In this document: one piece after another, positions 49,893 through 59,102 of the stretch
How the letters are laid out: each line of letters begins with the position of its first letter
Position numbering within the stretch: the first letter of the stretch is position 1
Assembly: GCA_964586675.1 (NCBI GenBank)
Contig: CAZPHQ010000004.1
Span: forward strand, 62,001-126,000
Origin: JADLGH01 sp964586675
Lineage (GTDB): Bacteria > Desulfobacterota_D > UBA1144 > Nemesobacterales > UBA2774
DNA length: 64,000 nucleotides
Direction: 5' to 3'
Position numbers and translations under genes: made by a program
Notes under the pieces: model-generated
Database searches by the model: none
What the model saw: only the letters and a program-made list of their open reading frames with translations
Told to the model about the DNA's origin: nothing

Positions 49893-52800
49893 ATGAACAT
49901 AGCCGAATACTCCATCAAGAAAAGCGTAATCACCATAACCCTCACGATAGTATGCATCTATCTCGGGTTCAAGTCCTTTCAGAGTCTGCCGCGCCTCGAA
50001 GACCCGGAATTCACTATAAAGGAAGCGATAATACTGACCCCCTACCCCGGCGCCACCGCGGCCGAGGTCGAGGAAGAGGTCACGAACGTCATAGAAAAAG
50101 CAGTCCAGGAGCTCGGCCAGCTGAAGCGAGTCGAATCGACGTCCTCCCGGGGCCTCTCGACCGTAAAGGCGGTAATAAAGGACGAGTACGACAAGAAAAG
50201 CCTCCCCCAGGTGTGGGACGAGCTCAGGCGGAAGGTGAACGACTACCAGTCGCAGCTCCCCCCCGGCGCGGGCCCGTCGCTCGTCAACGACGACTACGGC
50301 GACGTCTACGGCGTCTACCTCGCGATAACCGGAGAGGGCTATACGTATGCCGAGCTCAAGGACTATGCCGACCTTCTCAAGCGCGAGCTTCTTCTCGTTA
50401 ACGACGTCAAGAAAATTGTCCTCTATGGCGTCCAGCCCGAAGCCGTTTACGTCGAGATGTCGCGGACGAAGATGGCGGCGCTCGAGATTTCACAATTCGA
50501 TATCTACAACGCGCTCCGGGCGAAGAACCTGCCGTCTGATGCGGGCACGATAGACGTCGGGCAGGAATACTACCCTATAAACCCGACGGGCGAGTTCACG
50601 TCGGTCGACCAGTTCGGCGACCTTTTAATCAGCAGCCGCGGGGGCAACAGCCTCGTATATCTTAGAGACGTCGCCGACGTCAGAAAAGACTATAAAGACC
50701 CGCCCGGCAACATCCTCAGATACAACGGAAAGCCCGCGATCGGGCTCGCCATTTCGACAGTGCTCGGCGGCAACGTCGTCACCATGGGCGAGCAGATAGA
50801 CGAGAAGATAAACGAGCTTCAGCCGCTCGCCCCGCTCGGAATGGAGCTCGAGGTCATATCGCTCCAGTCTGAGTCCGTAACCCAGTCTATAAACGGTTTC
50901 GTCATAAACCTCGTGGAGGCGATTATTATAGTAGTTGTCGTCCTCCTCTTCGCTATGGGCCTGAGGAGCGGTCTTATAATCGGCGCGGTTCTCTTCATCA
51001 CGATATGTGGCACGTTCGTTTTCATGGGAATGTGGAGCATCACTCTCGAAAGAATTTCCCTCGGCGCGCTCATCATAGCCCTCGGCATGCTTGTCGATAA
51101 CGCGATAGTGGTCGTCGACGGTATGAAGATAAAAATGGAGCAGGGGGAGGACGCCACAAAGGCGGCCCGGGATATAGTCGGCCAGACTTCCATGCCCCTT
51201 TTGGGCGCGACAGTCGTGGCTGTCCTCGCGTTCGCCGCAATCGGAACGTCCAAAGACAGCACCGGCGAGTACTGCAGGAGCCTCTTTCAGGTCATTCTCA
51301 TATCGCTCATGTTCAGCTGGGTGACAGCCGTCACGATAACGCCGCTCATGTGCAAGTATTTCCTCAAGCAAAAGAGCTCCAAGGGCGACGAGCCGGCGAA
51401 AGACCCTTATGCAGGAAAGTTCTTTCAGGCTTACAAAAAGCTCCTCATCGCCGCAATAAGGTTACGCTACATAACCATCGGCGCGGTCGTCGGGCTTTTC
51501 ATACTGTCTCTTATAGGATTCGGATTCATAAAGACAATGTTCTTCCCGACGGCGACGAGAGCGCAGTTCTTCGTCGAGTTTTACTTCCCCGAGGGTTACA
51601 GGATTCAGGACACGGCCAAAGAGCTCGAAAAGGCCGAGGAATATTTAAAGGGCATTGAGGGCGTAACCGACGTAACCAGCGAGATAGGCGGCGGCGATCC
51701 GAGATTCCTTCTGACATACGTGCCCGGTAAAGCTTCTTCCAGCTTTGCCGTGGTTCTGGCTTCGGTCGAGGAATATAACGTAATAGACAAGGTAATCGAC
51801 AAGACCCAGACCGACCTCGAAAACCTCCTCCCCAATGCAGTCGTGAATGCCCGAAAGTTCCTTCTCGGGCCGGGAGAGGGAGGCAAGATACAGTTAAGAA
51901 TATACGGCTCCGACAGGACGGTGCTCCGTGAGCTCGCGGGAACAGTTAAGGACATACTGATATCCGATCCGCAGGCGAAGGCCGTCAGGGACGAATGGAG
52001 AGAGAAGGTCAAGGTGGTAAGGCCCCAGCTCGAAGAGGCCCAGGCGAGCCAGCTCGGCATCTCGAGGCCCGACGTCTCGAAAACGTTCGAGGAATCTTTC
52101 TCCGGAACGGCGACCGGCATTTATCGGGACAAGTCGACGTTCGAAGGCCAGCTTATTCCGATAATCGCGAGGGCCCCCGCGGACGAAAGACTGAACCTGG
52201 ATACGATACAGAGCCTTCAGGTCTGGAGCCCCGCTGCCGGGAGGATGATACCTGTAGGCCAGGTTATCTCCGGCATCAATACCGAAACGGAAGACGCCAA
52301 CATAGGCAGGCGCGACCGTATGACCATGATAAAGATTCACGCCGACCCGAGAACGGAGCTCCCGAGCGAGCTCCTGGCGCGCGTAAAGCCCGAGATAGAG
52401 AAGGCGCTCAATGTGGACGTCGGAAAGGTCACAGGTCAGAGCTTCGGCCCGGAAGACGACCCGTTCAAGGATTTCACGCCCGACGCAATACCGATAAAGG
52501 ACTCCGACATGCTAGCGTTGAAGGGCATGCCGGGATACTACATCGCCTGGGGAGGCGAAGCCGAAGACTCCGCCCGCGCGAACGCAGGGCTCGCGACGAA
52601 GCTCCCGATATTCTTCGGGATGATGGTGCTCGTGGTCGTGTTCCTTTTCAACTCGGTAAAGCAGCCGCTAATAATCTGGCTGACGGTCCCGCTTTCGATA
52701 ATCGGGGTGACAGTCGGGCTCCTCCTCTTCAAGCAGCCGTTCGGGTTCATGGCGCTCCTCGGGCTCTTAAGCCTCTCAGGCATGCTAATCAAGAACGCCA

Positions 52801-53072
52801 TCGTCCTCATAGACCAGATAGACAGCGAAATCAAAACCGGAAAGGACAAATATCTGTCGGTAGTCGATTCAGGTGTGAGCAGGCTGAACCCCGTAATGAT
52901 GGCCGCGGCGACAACCATTCTCGGCATGATACCGCTCCTCCAGGACGCCTTCTTCGTATCGATGGCCGTAACCATCATGTTCGGGCTCTTGGTGGCGACG
53001 GTGCTCACGCTCGTGGTCGTGCCTGTTCTCTACACCATATTCTTCAAGATACCAAATCCGGCAAAAGGCTGA
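49893..53072 (+). CDS. RND-family multidrug/metal efflux permease
   Basis: A 1059-aa inner-membrane pump with the RND layout: TM1, first large periplasmic loop, TM2-TM7 (including LGALIIALGMLVDNAIVVVDG, the proton-relay Asp region), second loop, TM8-TM12. Motifs ATPYPGATAAEVEEEVT (here TPYPGATAAEVE), KRVESTSSRG and the TM10-12 region MMAAATTILGMIPLL are as in AcrB/MexF-type HAE1 transporters. It exports lipophilic compounds using the proton gradient; the exact substrate is unknown. It is the third gene of the efflux operon. Two small hairpins (53094-53110 and 53145-53160) after the stop may end the transcript. Confidence 0.95.
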   Translation: MNIAEYSIKKSVITITLTIVCIYLGFKSFQSLPRLEDPEFTIKEAIILTPYPGATAAEVEEEVTNVIEKAVQELGQLKRVESTSSRGLSTVKAVIKDEYDKKSLPQVWDELRRKVNDYQSQLPPGAGPSLVNDDYGDVYGVYLAITGEGYTYAELKDYADLLKRELLLVNDVKKIVLYGVQPEAVYVEMSRTKMAALEISQFDIYNALRAKNLPSDAGTIDVGQEYYPINPTGEFTSVDQFGDLLISSRGGNSLVYLRDVADVRKDYKDPPGNILRYNGKPAIGLAISTVLGGNVVTMGEQIDEKINELQPLAPLGMELEVISLQSESVTQSINGFVINLVEAIIIVVVVLLFAMGLRSGLIIGAVLFITICGTFVFMGMWSITLERISLGALIIALGMLVDNAIVVVDGMKIKMEQGEDATKAARDIVGQTSMPLLGATVVAVLAFAAIGTSKDSTGEYCRSLFQVILISLMFSWVTAVTITPLMCKYFLKQKSSKGDEPAKDPYAGKFFQAYKKLLIAAIRLRYITIGAVVGLFILSLIGFGFIKTMFFPTATRAQFFVEFYFPEGYRIQDTAKELEKAEEYLKGIEGVTDVTSEIGGGDPRFLLTYVPGKASSSFAVVLASVEEYNVIDKVIDKTQTDLENLLPNAVVNARKFLLGPGEGGKIQLRIYGSDRTVLRELAGTVKDILISDPQAKAVRDEWREKVKVVRPQLEEAQASQLGISRPDVSKTFEESFSGTATGIYRDKSTFEGQLIPIIARAPADERLNLDTIQSLQVWSPAAGRMIPVGQVISGINTETEDANIGRRDRMTMIKIHADPRTELPSELLARVKPEIEKALNVDVGKVTGQSFGPEDDPFKDFTPDAIPIKDSDMLALKGMPGYYIAWGGEAEDSARANAGLATKLPIFFGMMVLVVVFLFNSVKQPLIIWLTVPLSIIGVTVGLLLFKQPFGFMALLGLLSLSGMLIKNAIVLIDQIDSEIKTGKDKYLSVVDSGVSRLNPVMMAAATTILGMIPLLQDAFFVSMAVTIMFGLLVATVLTLVVVPVLYTIFFKIPNPAKG

Positions 53073-53168
53073 CGGCGCGACGGGTTCTCTCACGCGGGGA
53101 TTCTCCGCGCTCAGGCTCTATTCGTGTGAAGCGTCCCCGGGCTGCCGGCTTTCACCGGCTGTCCGGAC

Positions 53169-53468
53169 CTAATCTTCCGGTTTGAACAGTCTCTCGTAGG
53201 AGGTATAAGGCCCGACAGGTATTACAGCCGCTATGTCGAGAAAGCCCTCTCTCACGAGCGGCAGCGCGTCGAGGGTCTTTTTAACATGTTCTAGGCTGTC
53301 CGATTCCAGCGTGAGCACGACACCTCTCCTGTCGAGACGGTGATTTATCGCGCGGAGAAAGCCCGATTTGTGAAGCCCCCAAACATAGCGCACCTCTTCG
53401 TGTACGAGCGAAGGATTCTCGTCGTACTTTATCCTGTCCGATAATTCCGCGATCGCGAAAAATTGCAT
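53169..53468 (-). CDS. Muconolactone-isomerase-like / dimeric alpha-beta barrel protein
   Basis: A 99-aa protein resembling the muconolactone delta-isomerase/YCII group of ferredoxin-like dimeric barrels: strand MQFFAIAELS, helix NPSLVHEEVRYVWGLHKSGFLRA, strand GVVLTLESDSLEHVKKTLDALPLVREGF and a final DIAAVIPVGPYTSYERL. These proteins are small enzymes or binding proteins, and no catecholate pathway genes are nearby. It lies downstream of the secreted 124-aa gene on the same strand and convergent with the efflux operon. Confidence 0.75.
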   Translation of the reverse strand: MQFFAIAELSDRIKYDENPSLVHEEVRYVWGLHKSGFLRAINHRLDRRGVVLTLESDSLEHVKKTLDALPLVREGFLDIAAVIPVGPYTSYERLFKPED

Positions 53469-53601
53469 GTCATCTCCTCCCAGTCTGGTTTTTATTACAG
53501 CGCGCCTGCCGCATGAGAGCTCACTCCGCGCTTCTCCCGTTCTTCGTTATGAACACTGACGCCCCTCCAGAGGACTTTTTACATCCGGACAGCGCCGATT
53601 C

Positions 53602-53976
53602 TTATTTCTTCTTTTGCAGGACGCCCGGGTCGGCGCATACCGCCCACGCCCGCGCCATGATTTCGCCCGCGGTAGGGTTCAGGTTCGTGCATTCGACGAG
53701 CCACGATGACTCGTCGGGCCGGGGGGCGTTTATGGTAAGCGCTGCCCTCCCTATCGTGTTCAGATATCCGGAGCACTCGCCTCCCCCGCCGATGAGACTC
53801 TTCCCTCTCGGGCACGCGCTCTTCACCGAAACGCCCTTGCCCGTGGCGGCTGAGACGACGTCCGACTCCTCGGCGACGAACGTAACCCCGTCCTGTGCCG
53901 CGGCGAAGTGTGATAAGCCTCCCGAAAGATATAACACTGTGGCTATGAAAACGGCCCCGAGAATATGGCGGTTCAT
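53602..53976 (-). CDS. Secreted cysteine-containing hypothetical protein (124 aa)
   Basis: Unrecognised exported protein with a signal peptide (about 1-27, ending FAAAQ). The mature part has four cysteines (SACPRG, GECSGY, VECTNL, AVCADP), which could form two disulfides in the periplasm. SKSLIGGGGECSGYL resembles the G-G-G turn of small secreted beta-sandwich proteins that annotate only as hypothetical. The strong ribosome binding site AAGGAGGT supports translation. An overlapping plus-strand frame lacks such support and is rejected. Confidence 0.75.
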   Translation of the reverse strand: MNRHILGAVFIATVLYLSGGLSHFAAAQDGVTFVAEESDVVSAATGKGVSVKSACPRGKSLIGGGGECSGYLNTIGRAALTINAPRPDESSWLVECTNLNPTAGEIMARAWAVCADPGVLQKKK

Positions 53977-54108
53977 GAAAGGACCTCCTTACTTATATTG
54001 TTTAATACTCTATCACAGAATGGGGCCGGGAAATTATTAAAATCCCCGGCCCCCGCGAATCGTCCATAAACCATTAAGAAACCCGTTCATTCCGAAACAG
54101 CACCGGTG

Positions 54109-54114
54109 TATAAT
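54109..54114 (+). promoter_or_regulatory. -10 box of the DUF4124 gene, leaderless arrangement
   Basis: TATAAT at 54109-54114 lies 7 bases before the ATG at 54122; a weak -35 TTCATT (54086-54091) sits 17 bases upstream. Transcription would begin at or next to the start codon. Confidence 0.5.
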
Positions 54115-54121
54115 TAGTCCC

Positions 54122-54658
54122 ATGCTCCAGGTGATAAGAAGGACTTCGCTTCTCCGAATGCTGCCGGCCATATTTTTACTGACGCTCCTCCTCGCCGTAT
54201 TCGAAGCACGGTCCCAGGAAGACGAAGGCGGAGAGGCGAGCGGGGAAGCGCAGCCGGCCCCCGAAGGCGGTGGAGCTCCGGTAGTAATCGAAGAAGAGCC
54301 CTACGAATATTACTACTGGCCCGACGAGGACCTCAACAACTTCGGGCTTTCTTCCATGGGCAAAGGGACGACGATGGGCCAGACTCCCCAGAGGAAGAGC
54401 AACCTCGAAGTGAATCCCCCCAAACCGAAGCCTTCCCCGGAACCGGATGATGAAGATGACGAAGAAACCCCGCCCGAGGGATCCCTCGACGCAGGTTCCG
54501 GCGCGGCGCCGGAAGTCGGTGCCGGGAGGCAAACCGGAGGCTCAGGGACCGCCTTTTACAGATGGGTGGACGATAAAGGCAACGTTCACTACACCAACAA
54601 CCTCGGTGAAGTGCCACTCGAATATCAGCAGCAAATGTACCGGCAGGAAAATCCATGA
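54122..54658 (+). CDS. Exported Pro/Glu-rich protein with C-terminal DUF4124 motif
   Basis: A 178-aa protein with signal peptide (about 1-31), a disordered low-complexity centre rich in Glu, Pro and Gly (about 32-140), and a C-terminal DUF4124 motif FYRWVDDKGNVHYTNNLGEVP. DUF4124 is a short periplasmic domain often at the N-terminus; here it is at the C-terminus. The low-complexity region may let the module reach across the periplasm or peptidoglycan. The promoter suggests leaderless translation. An unrelated DUF4124-like protein occurs in the AT-rich patch (30415-31071). Function unknown. Confidence 0.78.
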   Translation: MLQVIRRTSLLRMLPAIFLLTLLLAVFEARSQEDEGGEASGEAQPAPEGGGAPVVIEEEPYEYYYWPDEDLNNFGLSSMGKGTTMGQTPQRKSNLEVNPPKPKPSPEPDDEDDEETPPEGSLDAGSGAAPEVGAGRQTGGSGTAFYRWVDDKGNVHYTNNLGEVPLEYQQQMYRQENP

Positions 54659-54798
54659 AAACCCCGGCTTTAACCTTTTAATCGTCCTCCGGATTGTATA
54701 AAATACGGCTGGGGTTCATCGAAGAGCCCTCCCCCGGGCAGTCACGCGGCTACCTGCCGGACCCTTTGAAAAATTCATTATAAAAAGGACGCGGCATC

Positions 54799-56610
54799 AT
54801 GCGGATAAAAAAAGCTTTTCCACTCGTCGGGCTCACGATACTGGCTGTAATCGCCTTCGCTTCTTTTGCTCACGGGGCCGCTCCGTCATCCGAAGCCCTC
54901 GCATTTCCGACCCCGCTCGAAAGCTACAACGACTCGGGGCTCAGCAGTATTTCGGCAATACTCCTCGAACGTATAAAACAGGAGCCTTTCAACCTTGTAG
55001 CCACGCTTATTTTTTTGTGCGCCATCATACACACGTTCGTGGCGAGCAAATTCATGGGCATCGCCCACAGGCTGGAGCACGAGCACGAAGAAAAGATCAA
55101 GCGCGGCGAAGCGCACGCAGACTCTGAAAGCATCGCCGCGAAAGCGTTTCACTTTCTGGGAGAGGTCGAAGTCGTGTTCGGCCTCTGGGCCGTGGTCCTT
55201 TTCGCGGCAATAATCATCAATTTCGGATGGTCCACCCTCGTAGGCTACGTTGGACACAAAGTCAATTTCACAGAAGCCGCGTTCGTCGTCGTCATAATGA
55301 CGCTCGCCGCGACGAGGCCTATACTCAGGCTCGCGGAGTCTTCGATGCTGAAAGTCGCCCAGCTCCTTGGGGGCTCGCTCGCCGCGCTCTGGTTTACGAT
55401 CCTGACGATCGGCCCGCTGCTCGGCTCGTTCATAACTGAGCCCGCCGCGATAACGATCTCGGCGCTCGTTCTATCCGAGAAATTCTATCACCTGAATCCG
55501 GGCAACAGGCTCAAATACGCGACGCTCGGGCTCCTTTTCGTCAACATTTCCGTCGGCGGCACGCTGACCCATTTCGCTGCCCCGCCCGTGCTTATGGTGT
55601 CCGCGCCATGGAACTGGGGGACAGGCTTCATGCTCGCCAACTTCGGATGGAAGGCGTTCGCCGGCATTCTCGTCGCGAACGGCCTCTATTTCTTATATTT
55701 CCGGAAGGAGCTGGCGCGGCTCCAGGAGAAATTCGCGATCCGGAGCCTGATGGACGAAATAGACAAAAAGTACGTCACGAAGGACTTTGTCGAGGAAGAG
55801 TTCGACAAAATAGCGGCGGACGCCACGGCCGAGTACAGGCTGGTGGAGTCGCTCAGGGAGAAAACGGAGCAGGTCCTAGCTGTGATACGTCACAGGATGG
55901 AAACCGAGGTGCTGCCGAAGCTCAAGGCAAAGGGAATAAGCGAGAGCCTTATAAAAGAGGCCTTCGAAAATCGCCTCGAAGATATAAGGCTTATAAGGCT
56001 AAGGAAATACCTCCCCGGGCTTCTGCCGGAGGATGAGCGGCCCGAATTCAGGGACCCGGACTGGGACAAGCGTGAAGACCCGGTTCCCGTCTGGATAACG
56101 GTCGTCCATTTACTCTTCATGGGATGGACGATTCTAAACGCCCACAACACGGCCCTTTTCATACTCGGGCTTCTCTTCTTCCTCGGCTTCGCGCAGATAA
56201 CTTCCGCCTATCAGAACAGGGTGAACCTCCAGCCGCCGCTCCTCGTAGGGTTCTTTCTTGCCGGCCTCGTCATTCACGGCGGCCTTCAGGGCTGGTGGAT
56301 AGCCCCCGTTCTCGGGGCGCTCGGCGAGGTGCCGCTCATGCTCACGGCGACAGTGCTCACAGCCTTTAACGACAACGCCGCGATAACGTATCTCAGCACC
56401 CTCGTGCCGAATTTCACCGACGGGCTCAAATACGCCGTGGTCGCCGGCGCCGTTACAGGAGGCGGCCTCACGGTTATCGCCAACGCCCCCAACCCGGCCG
56501 GGCAGTCGATACTCAAGAGACACTTCGGGAACGCCGTATCCCCCCTCGGCCTTTTCCTGGCTGCGCTCCTGCCGACGATAATTATGCTTCTATGTTTCCT
56601 TTATCTTTAG
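54799..56610 (+). CDS. Putative Na+/H+ antiporter-family membrane protein
   Basis: A 603-aa polytopic protein with an N-terminal hydrophobic leader, about 11-12 membrane helices in two bundles (about 60-290 and 445-600) and a central hydrophilic helical insert of about 140 residues (ELARLQEKFAIRSLMDEIDKKYV onwards). The layout and motifs SFITEPAAITISALVL, GGTLTHFAAPPVLM, TAFNDNAAITYLSTLVP and TGGGLTVIANAPNPAGQ match the PF07399-type putative Na+/H+ antiporters, distant ion-transporter-superfamily members. The paired TEPA/NDNA motifs probably line the ion path. It stands alone; a weak AAGGA lies before the start. Confidence 0.85.
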   Translation: MRIKKAFPLVGLTILAVIAFASFAHGAAPSSEALAFPTPLESYNDSGLSSISAILLERIKQEPFNLVATLIFLCAIIHTFVASKFMGIAHRLEHEHEEKIKRGEAHADSESIAAKAFHFLGEVEVVFGLWAVVLFAAIIINFGWSTLVGYVGHKVNFTEAAFVVVIMTLAATRPILRLAESSMLKVAQLLGGSLAALWFTILTIGPLLGSFITEPAAITISALVLSEKFYHLNPGNRLKYATLGLLFVNISVGGTLTHFAAPPVLMVSAPWNWGTGFMLANFGWKAFAGILVANGLYFLYFRKELARLQEKFAIRSLMDEIDKKYVTKDFVEEEFDKIAADATAEYRLVESLREKTEQVLAVIRHRMETEVLPKLKAKGISESLIKEAFENRLEDIRLIRLRKYLPGLLPEDERPEFRDPDWDKREDPVPVWITVVHLLFMGWTILNAHNTALFILGLLFFLGFAQITSAYQNRVNLQPPLLVGFFLAGLVIHGGLQGWWIAPVLGALGEVPLMLTATVLTAFNDNAAITYLSTLVPNFTDGLKYAVVAGAVTGGGLTVIANAPNPAGQSILKRHFGNAVSPLGLFLAALLPTIIMLLCFLYL

Positions 56611-56702
56611 AGACCGTGATACGGCGGCAATGGAGCTCCGCCAGTTTGAATTTTATTAGAGGAATAAATCCGGTATAACTCGTGGAGATAGACTGACCGG
56701 AG

Positions 56703-57806
56703 TTACCTGGCCCACCTTCTTCTTTCTGGCACTGCGAGCACCGGGCAATGGCTTCCCCGGAGGACCTGCTCGGTGGTATTCCCCCTGAGCGCATCGAGAA
56801 AACCCTGGTGACCCTGCGTACCCATAACAATAAGGTCGGCGGGTATTTCGGAAGCTACCTTTAGAATGGTCTCGACGGCGTTCCCCTGGAGCGTGAGGTG
56901 TTTCCATTCCCAGGAATCCTTGTCGGGATGCTTGATTTCCGGAAGACGCGAAGGGTCGCCCACGAAGAGAAGCGTAAAGACGCAGGAGCCGTTTCCGAGG
57001 AGGCTCGCGAACTTCATCGCGGCGTTGACAGCCAGGTGCGGGTCCGGGTCCACGTCGACCGGGACGAGAATATTTTTCAAAGTCACGGAACCGTCCGCCT
57101 GCGAAACGAAGCCCACGTCCGCCTTCTTTAAAAAGAGGGTCATACCGCCCGATTCCCTCGAAACCTTTTCGGCCACCGACTTGTGGACGAGCCTGTCGAT
57201 GCCGCTCCGTCCGTGGGTGGCGATTACAGTGATGTCAGACGGGTAAGACTTCAGGTAATTTAAGATGGAGCTTACAGGGTCGCTGTGAACCCCTATGACC
57301 TTGCTGTATGCAAAGCCCATCCTGGCTATGTCTTCTTCAGGGTTTTCCGCGGAGATCACGTTCCATTTAATGAGGGTATCCCTTATCTTCGGGAATTCCG
57401 GCAAGACGTTCCGGTCTTTGTCTGGGGATACGTGGAACAGGTTGAGCCTGGCGTTGGCCAGGACTGCGATCTTCAGCGCGTGCGCGAAAGCGGCGTCGCT
57501 CTCGTGAGAAAAATCCGTCGGGTGAAAGACGCTTCCGAGGAGGCTCGGTTTGCCCTTGGCCTTCTGCCCGCCGTTCGCCGAGACGTGATTATTCCTTGCC
57601 TCGAGAAGCGCTCTCAGAGTGCCGTAGGCCTCGTTAATCTCCTTTATCTTGGTCTCGGCGCGCTCCTTTAACCTTTCGTTGTTCTCGTACTTGTCCGGAT
57701 GCCAGACCTGCACGAGATCCCTGTAGGCGCTTTTCAGCTGATCGTCCGAGAAATCATTACCGAGATCGAAGAGCTCGAGTAACTTCCCGATATTTTTGCT
57801 GCTCAT
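56703..57806 (-). CDS. J-domain protein fused to two universal stress (UspA) domains
   Basis: A 367-aa fusion. Residues 1-65 are a DnaJ J-domain with the HPD motif at 36-38 (VWHPDKY) and the helix NEAYGTLRALL. Residues about 85-225 form a first UspA domain (VFHPTDFSHESDAAFAHAL, VIATHGRSGIDRLVHKSVAEKV), and about 235-365 a second (ILVPVDVDPDPHLAVNAAMKFAS, IVMGTQGHQGFLDALRGNTTEQVL). The nucleotide-binding G-x2-G-x9-G pattern is recognisable in both. The J-domain would recruit DnaK to a stress-sensing USP pair, an architecture I do not recall as common. It is followed on the minus strand by a glycine-zipper lipoprotein running the opposite order, about 14 bases before its start region, so they are not coupled. 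Confidence 0.88.
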   Translation of the reverse strand: MSSKNIGKLLELFDLGNDFSDDQLKSAYRDLVQVWHPDKYENNERLKERAETKIKEINEAYGTLRALLEARNNHVSANGGQKAKGKPSLLGSVFHPTDFSHESDAAFAHALKIAVLANARLNLFHVSPDKDRNVLPEFPKIRDTLIKWNVISAENPEEDIARMGFAYSKVIGVHSDPVSSILNYLKSYPSDITVIATHGRSGIDRLVHKSVAEKVSRESGGMTLFLKKADVGFVSQADGSVTLKNILVPVDVDPDPHLAVNAAMKFASLLGNGSCVFTLLFVGDPSRLPEIKHPDKDSWEWKHLTLQGNAVETILKVASEIPADLIVMGTQGHQGFLDALRGNTTEQVLRGSHCPVLAVPERRRWAR

Positions 57807-57819
57807 TCGGTTAAGAATA

Positions 57820-58197
57820 TCAGTTCAGAACGTTATACCCTCTTCCTGCCATGCAGTTGCGGTATATCTGTTCGAACCCCTTTTCCGAATCATATACCCC
57901 TTTCGCTCCGCCCGCAAGACCCCCGATTACGGCTCCGTACGCAAGGCCGGAAACCGTGCTTCCCGCTATGGTTCCGAGCAGCGCGCCCGTACCCGTGCCG
58001 ACCGCTCCGCCGATTACAGTATCCTTCGCGGTATTCTTCCATCCCGGGGCTCCCTGCTGGGCTATAGCCTTGCATTCGGCCTGGTCGCGGTAGTAGGCGT
58101 CCTCGTTGCCTACGCTTCTCGGGTCGACTACGGGATTATAGGTTTGACATCCCGCCAGAAGTGTTACAAACGCCAGCAAAAAGAATACTTTTTTCAA
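57820..58197 (-). CDS. Glycine-zipper lipoprotein (125 aa)
   Basis: TTG-initiated lipoprotein (GGAGG 8 bases upstream), signal and lipobox LLAGC with Cys17. The mature protein has a helical acidic part and then a glycine-zipper double-helix segment (VIGGAVGTGTGALLGTIAGSTVSGLAYGAVIGGLAGG), shown in pieces, typical of outer-membrane-associated glycine-zipper proteins, ending in NCMAGRGYNVLN. Such proteins pack into membranes and often have envelope-stress roles. It lies 13 bases upstream of the J-domain/USP start on the same strand, so cotranscription is plausible. Confidence 0.9.
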   Translation of the reverse strand: MKKVFFLLAFVTLLAGCQTYNPVVDPRSVGNEDAYYRDQAECKAIAQQGAPGWKNTAKDTVIGGAVGTGTGALLGTIAGSTVSGLAYGAVIGGLAGGAKGVYDSEKGFEQIYRNCMAGRGYNVLN

Positions 58198-58253
58198 TTT
58201 TATTGCCTCCCTGTCTATTTTAAAAATCTACTATACACGAATAAATATAACCG

Positions 58254-58922
58254 CTAATTCTTCACTTCCCGAGAAGTTTCTACGAGGTCGTCGCCTATCG
58301 GTTCGCCGAGCCGATACCCGACGAGCGGGGTGTATTCGCCGAGCTTGAAGTCCCTCACTGTAAGAACGCATTCGCTGACGCCGCCGGCCGGGTAGCAGGA
58401 GAAGGAGAGATTCGCGCCCGCGATGTCGTTTGAGTCTTTATCGACGGCCACGGACGGTATCAGGCCGAAATTGTGAACGTCGAATCCGCCCTTGTCGTTC
58501 CTGGACGCGCGGAAAAGGCCGACGAACTCCGCCTCTTCGGTGGTGCGGGGGGCCGAGCCGGTCTCCTCGACGACCATCTTCCTCGTCTCCTCGTATATGA
58601 CCGGGTAATTGCCTATCGAATTTATCCTGTCGAGTATGTTCAGGGTCACCTTCTGAACCTCCGCGCCCGCCTTCGTCTTCGTGATTATCATCGTCGTGGG
58701 TATGTCGAAGTCGCCGCCGCCGAGGTCGACCGGCTGGCCGAAGGTCCTCTCTTTCGTGATCGTGACGCCGTCTTCCTCTCTCGTGGAAACGAGCGTCTTT
58801 CCGGCGAGAAGGCTCGTGTAAAGCTGCCTGAACTCCGCCGTTGTTATGTCCTTTTCGGCCGCGCCCGCAGCGCCCGCGAAAAAGATAAAAGCTACGTATA
58901 AAACGCCGAGGGTCTTAAACAT
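58254..58922 (-). CDS. Exported hypothetical protein (222 aa)
   Basis: Unrecognised protein with a signal peptide (about 1-21, ending AGAA). The mature part appears beta-rich with conserved-looking segments TTMIITKTKAGAEVQKVTL, FVGLFRASRN and LSFSCYPAGGVSECVLTVRDF (the last with a cysteine pair that could form a disulfide). No catalytic motif is seen. Ribosome binding site GGAGG lies before the start. It is preceded by the NDH-2 fusion gene region on the same strand and followed 56 bases later by the glycine-zipper gene; their order fits an envelope-related transcript. Confidence 0.75.
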   Translation of the reverse strand: MFKTLGVLYVAFIFFAGAAGAAEKDITTAEFRQLYTSLLAGKTLVSTREEDGVTITKERTFGQPVDLGGGDFDIPTTMIITKTKAGAEVQKVTLNILDRINSIGNYPVIYEETRKMVVEETGSAPRTTEEAEFVGLFRASRNDKGGFDVHNFGLIPSVAVDKDSNDIAGANLSFSCYPAGGVSECVLTVRDFKLGEYTPLVGYRLGEPIGDDLVETSREVKN

Positions 58923-59102
58923 TACTGCCTCCTTACAAGGTGGATTTATCCCCCCTCATTCCGCTGAAAACCAGTCTAACCCTAAAAAAATTTCAATTCA
59001 AGTTATGTGAATACTGGGGGCGGAGGCTTCATAAGCCGCCGTGGAGAATGGATAATATTGCTACGTGATTTAAACCTGGAGCGAAGGCGGCGGGCCGGGC
59101 CG

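Noticed and set aside
53513..54040. 175-codon plus-strand frame
   Set aside because: Overlaps the secreted 124-aa gene, which has a strong ribosome binding site and signal peptide.
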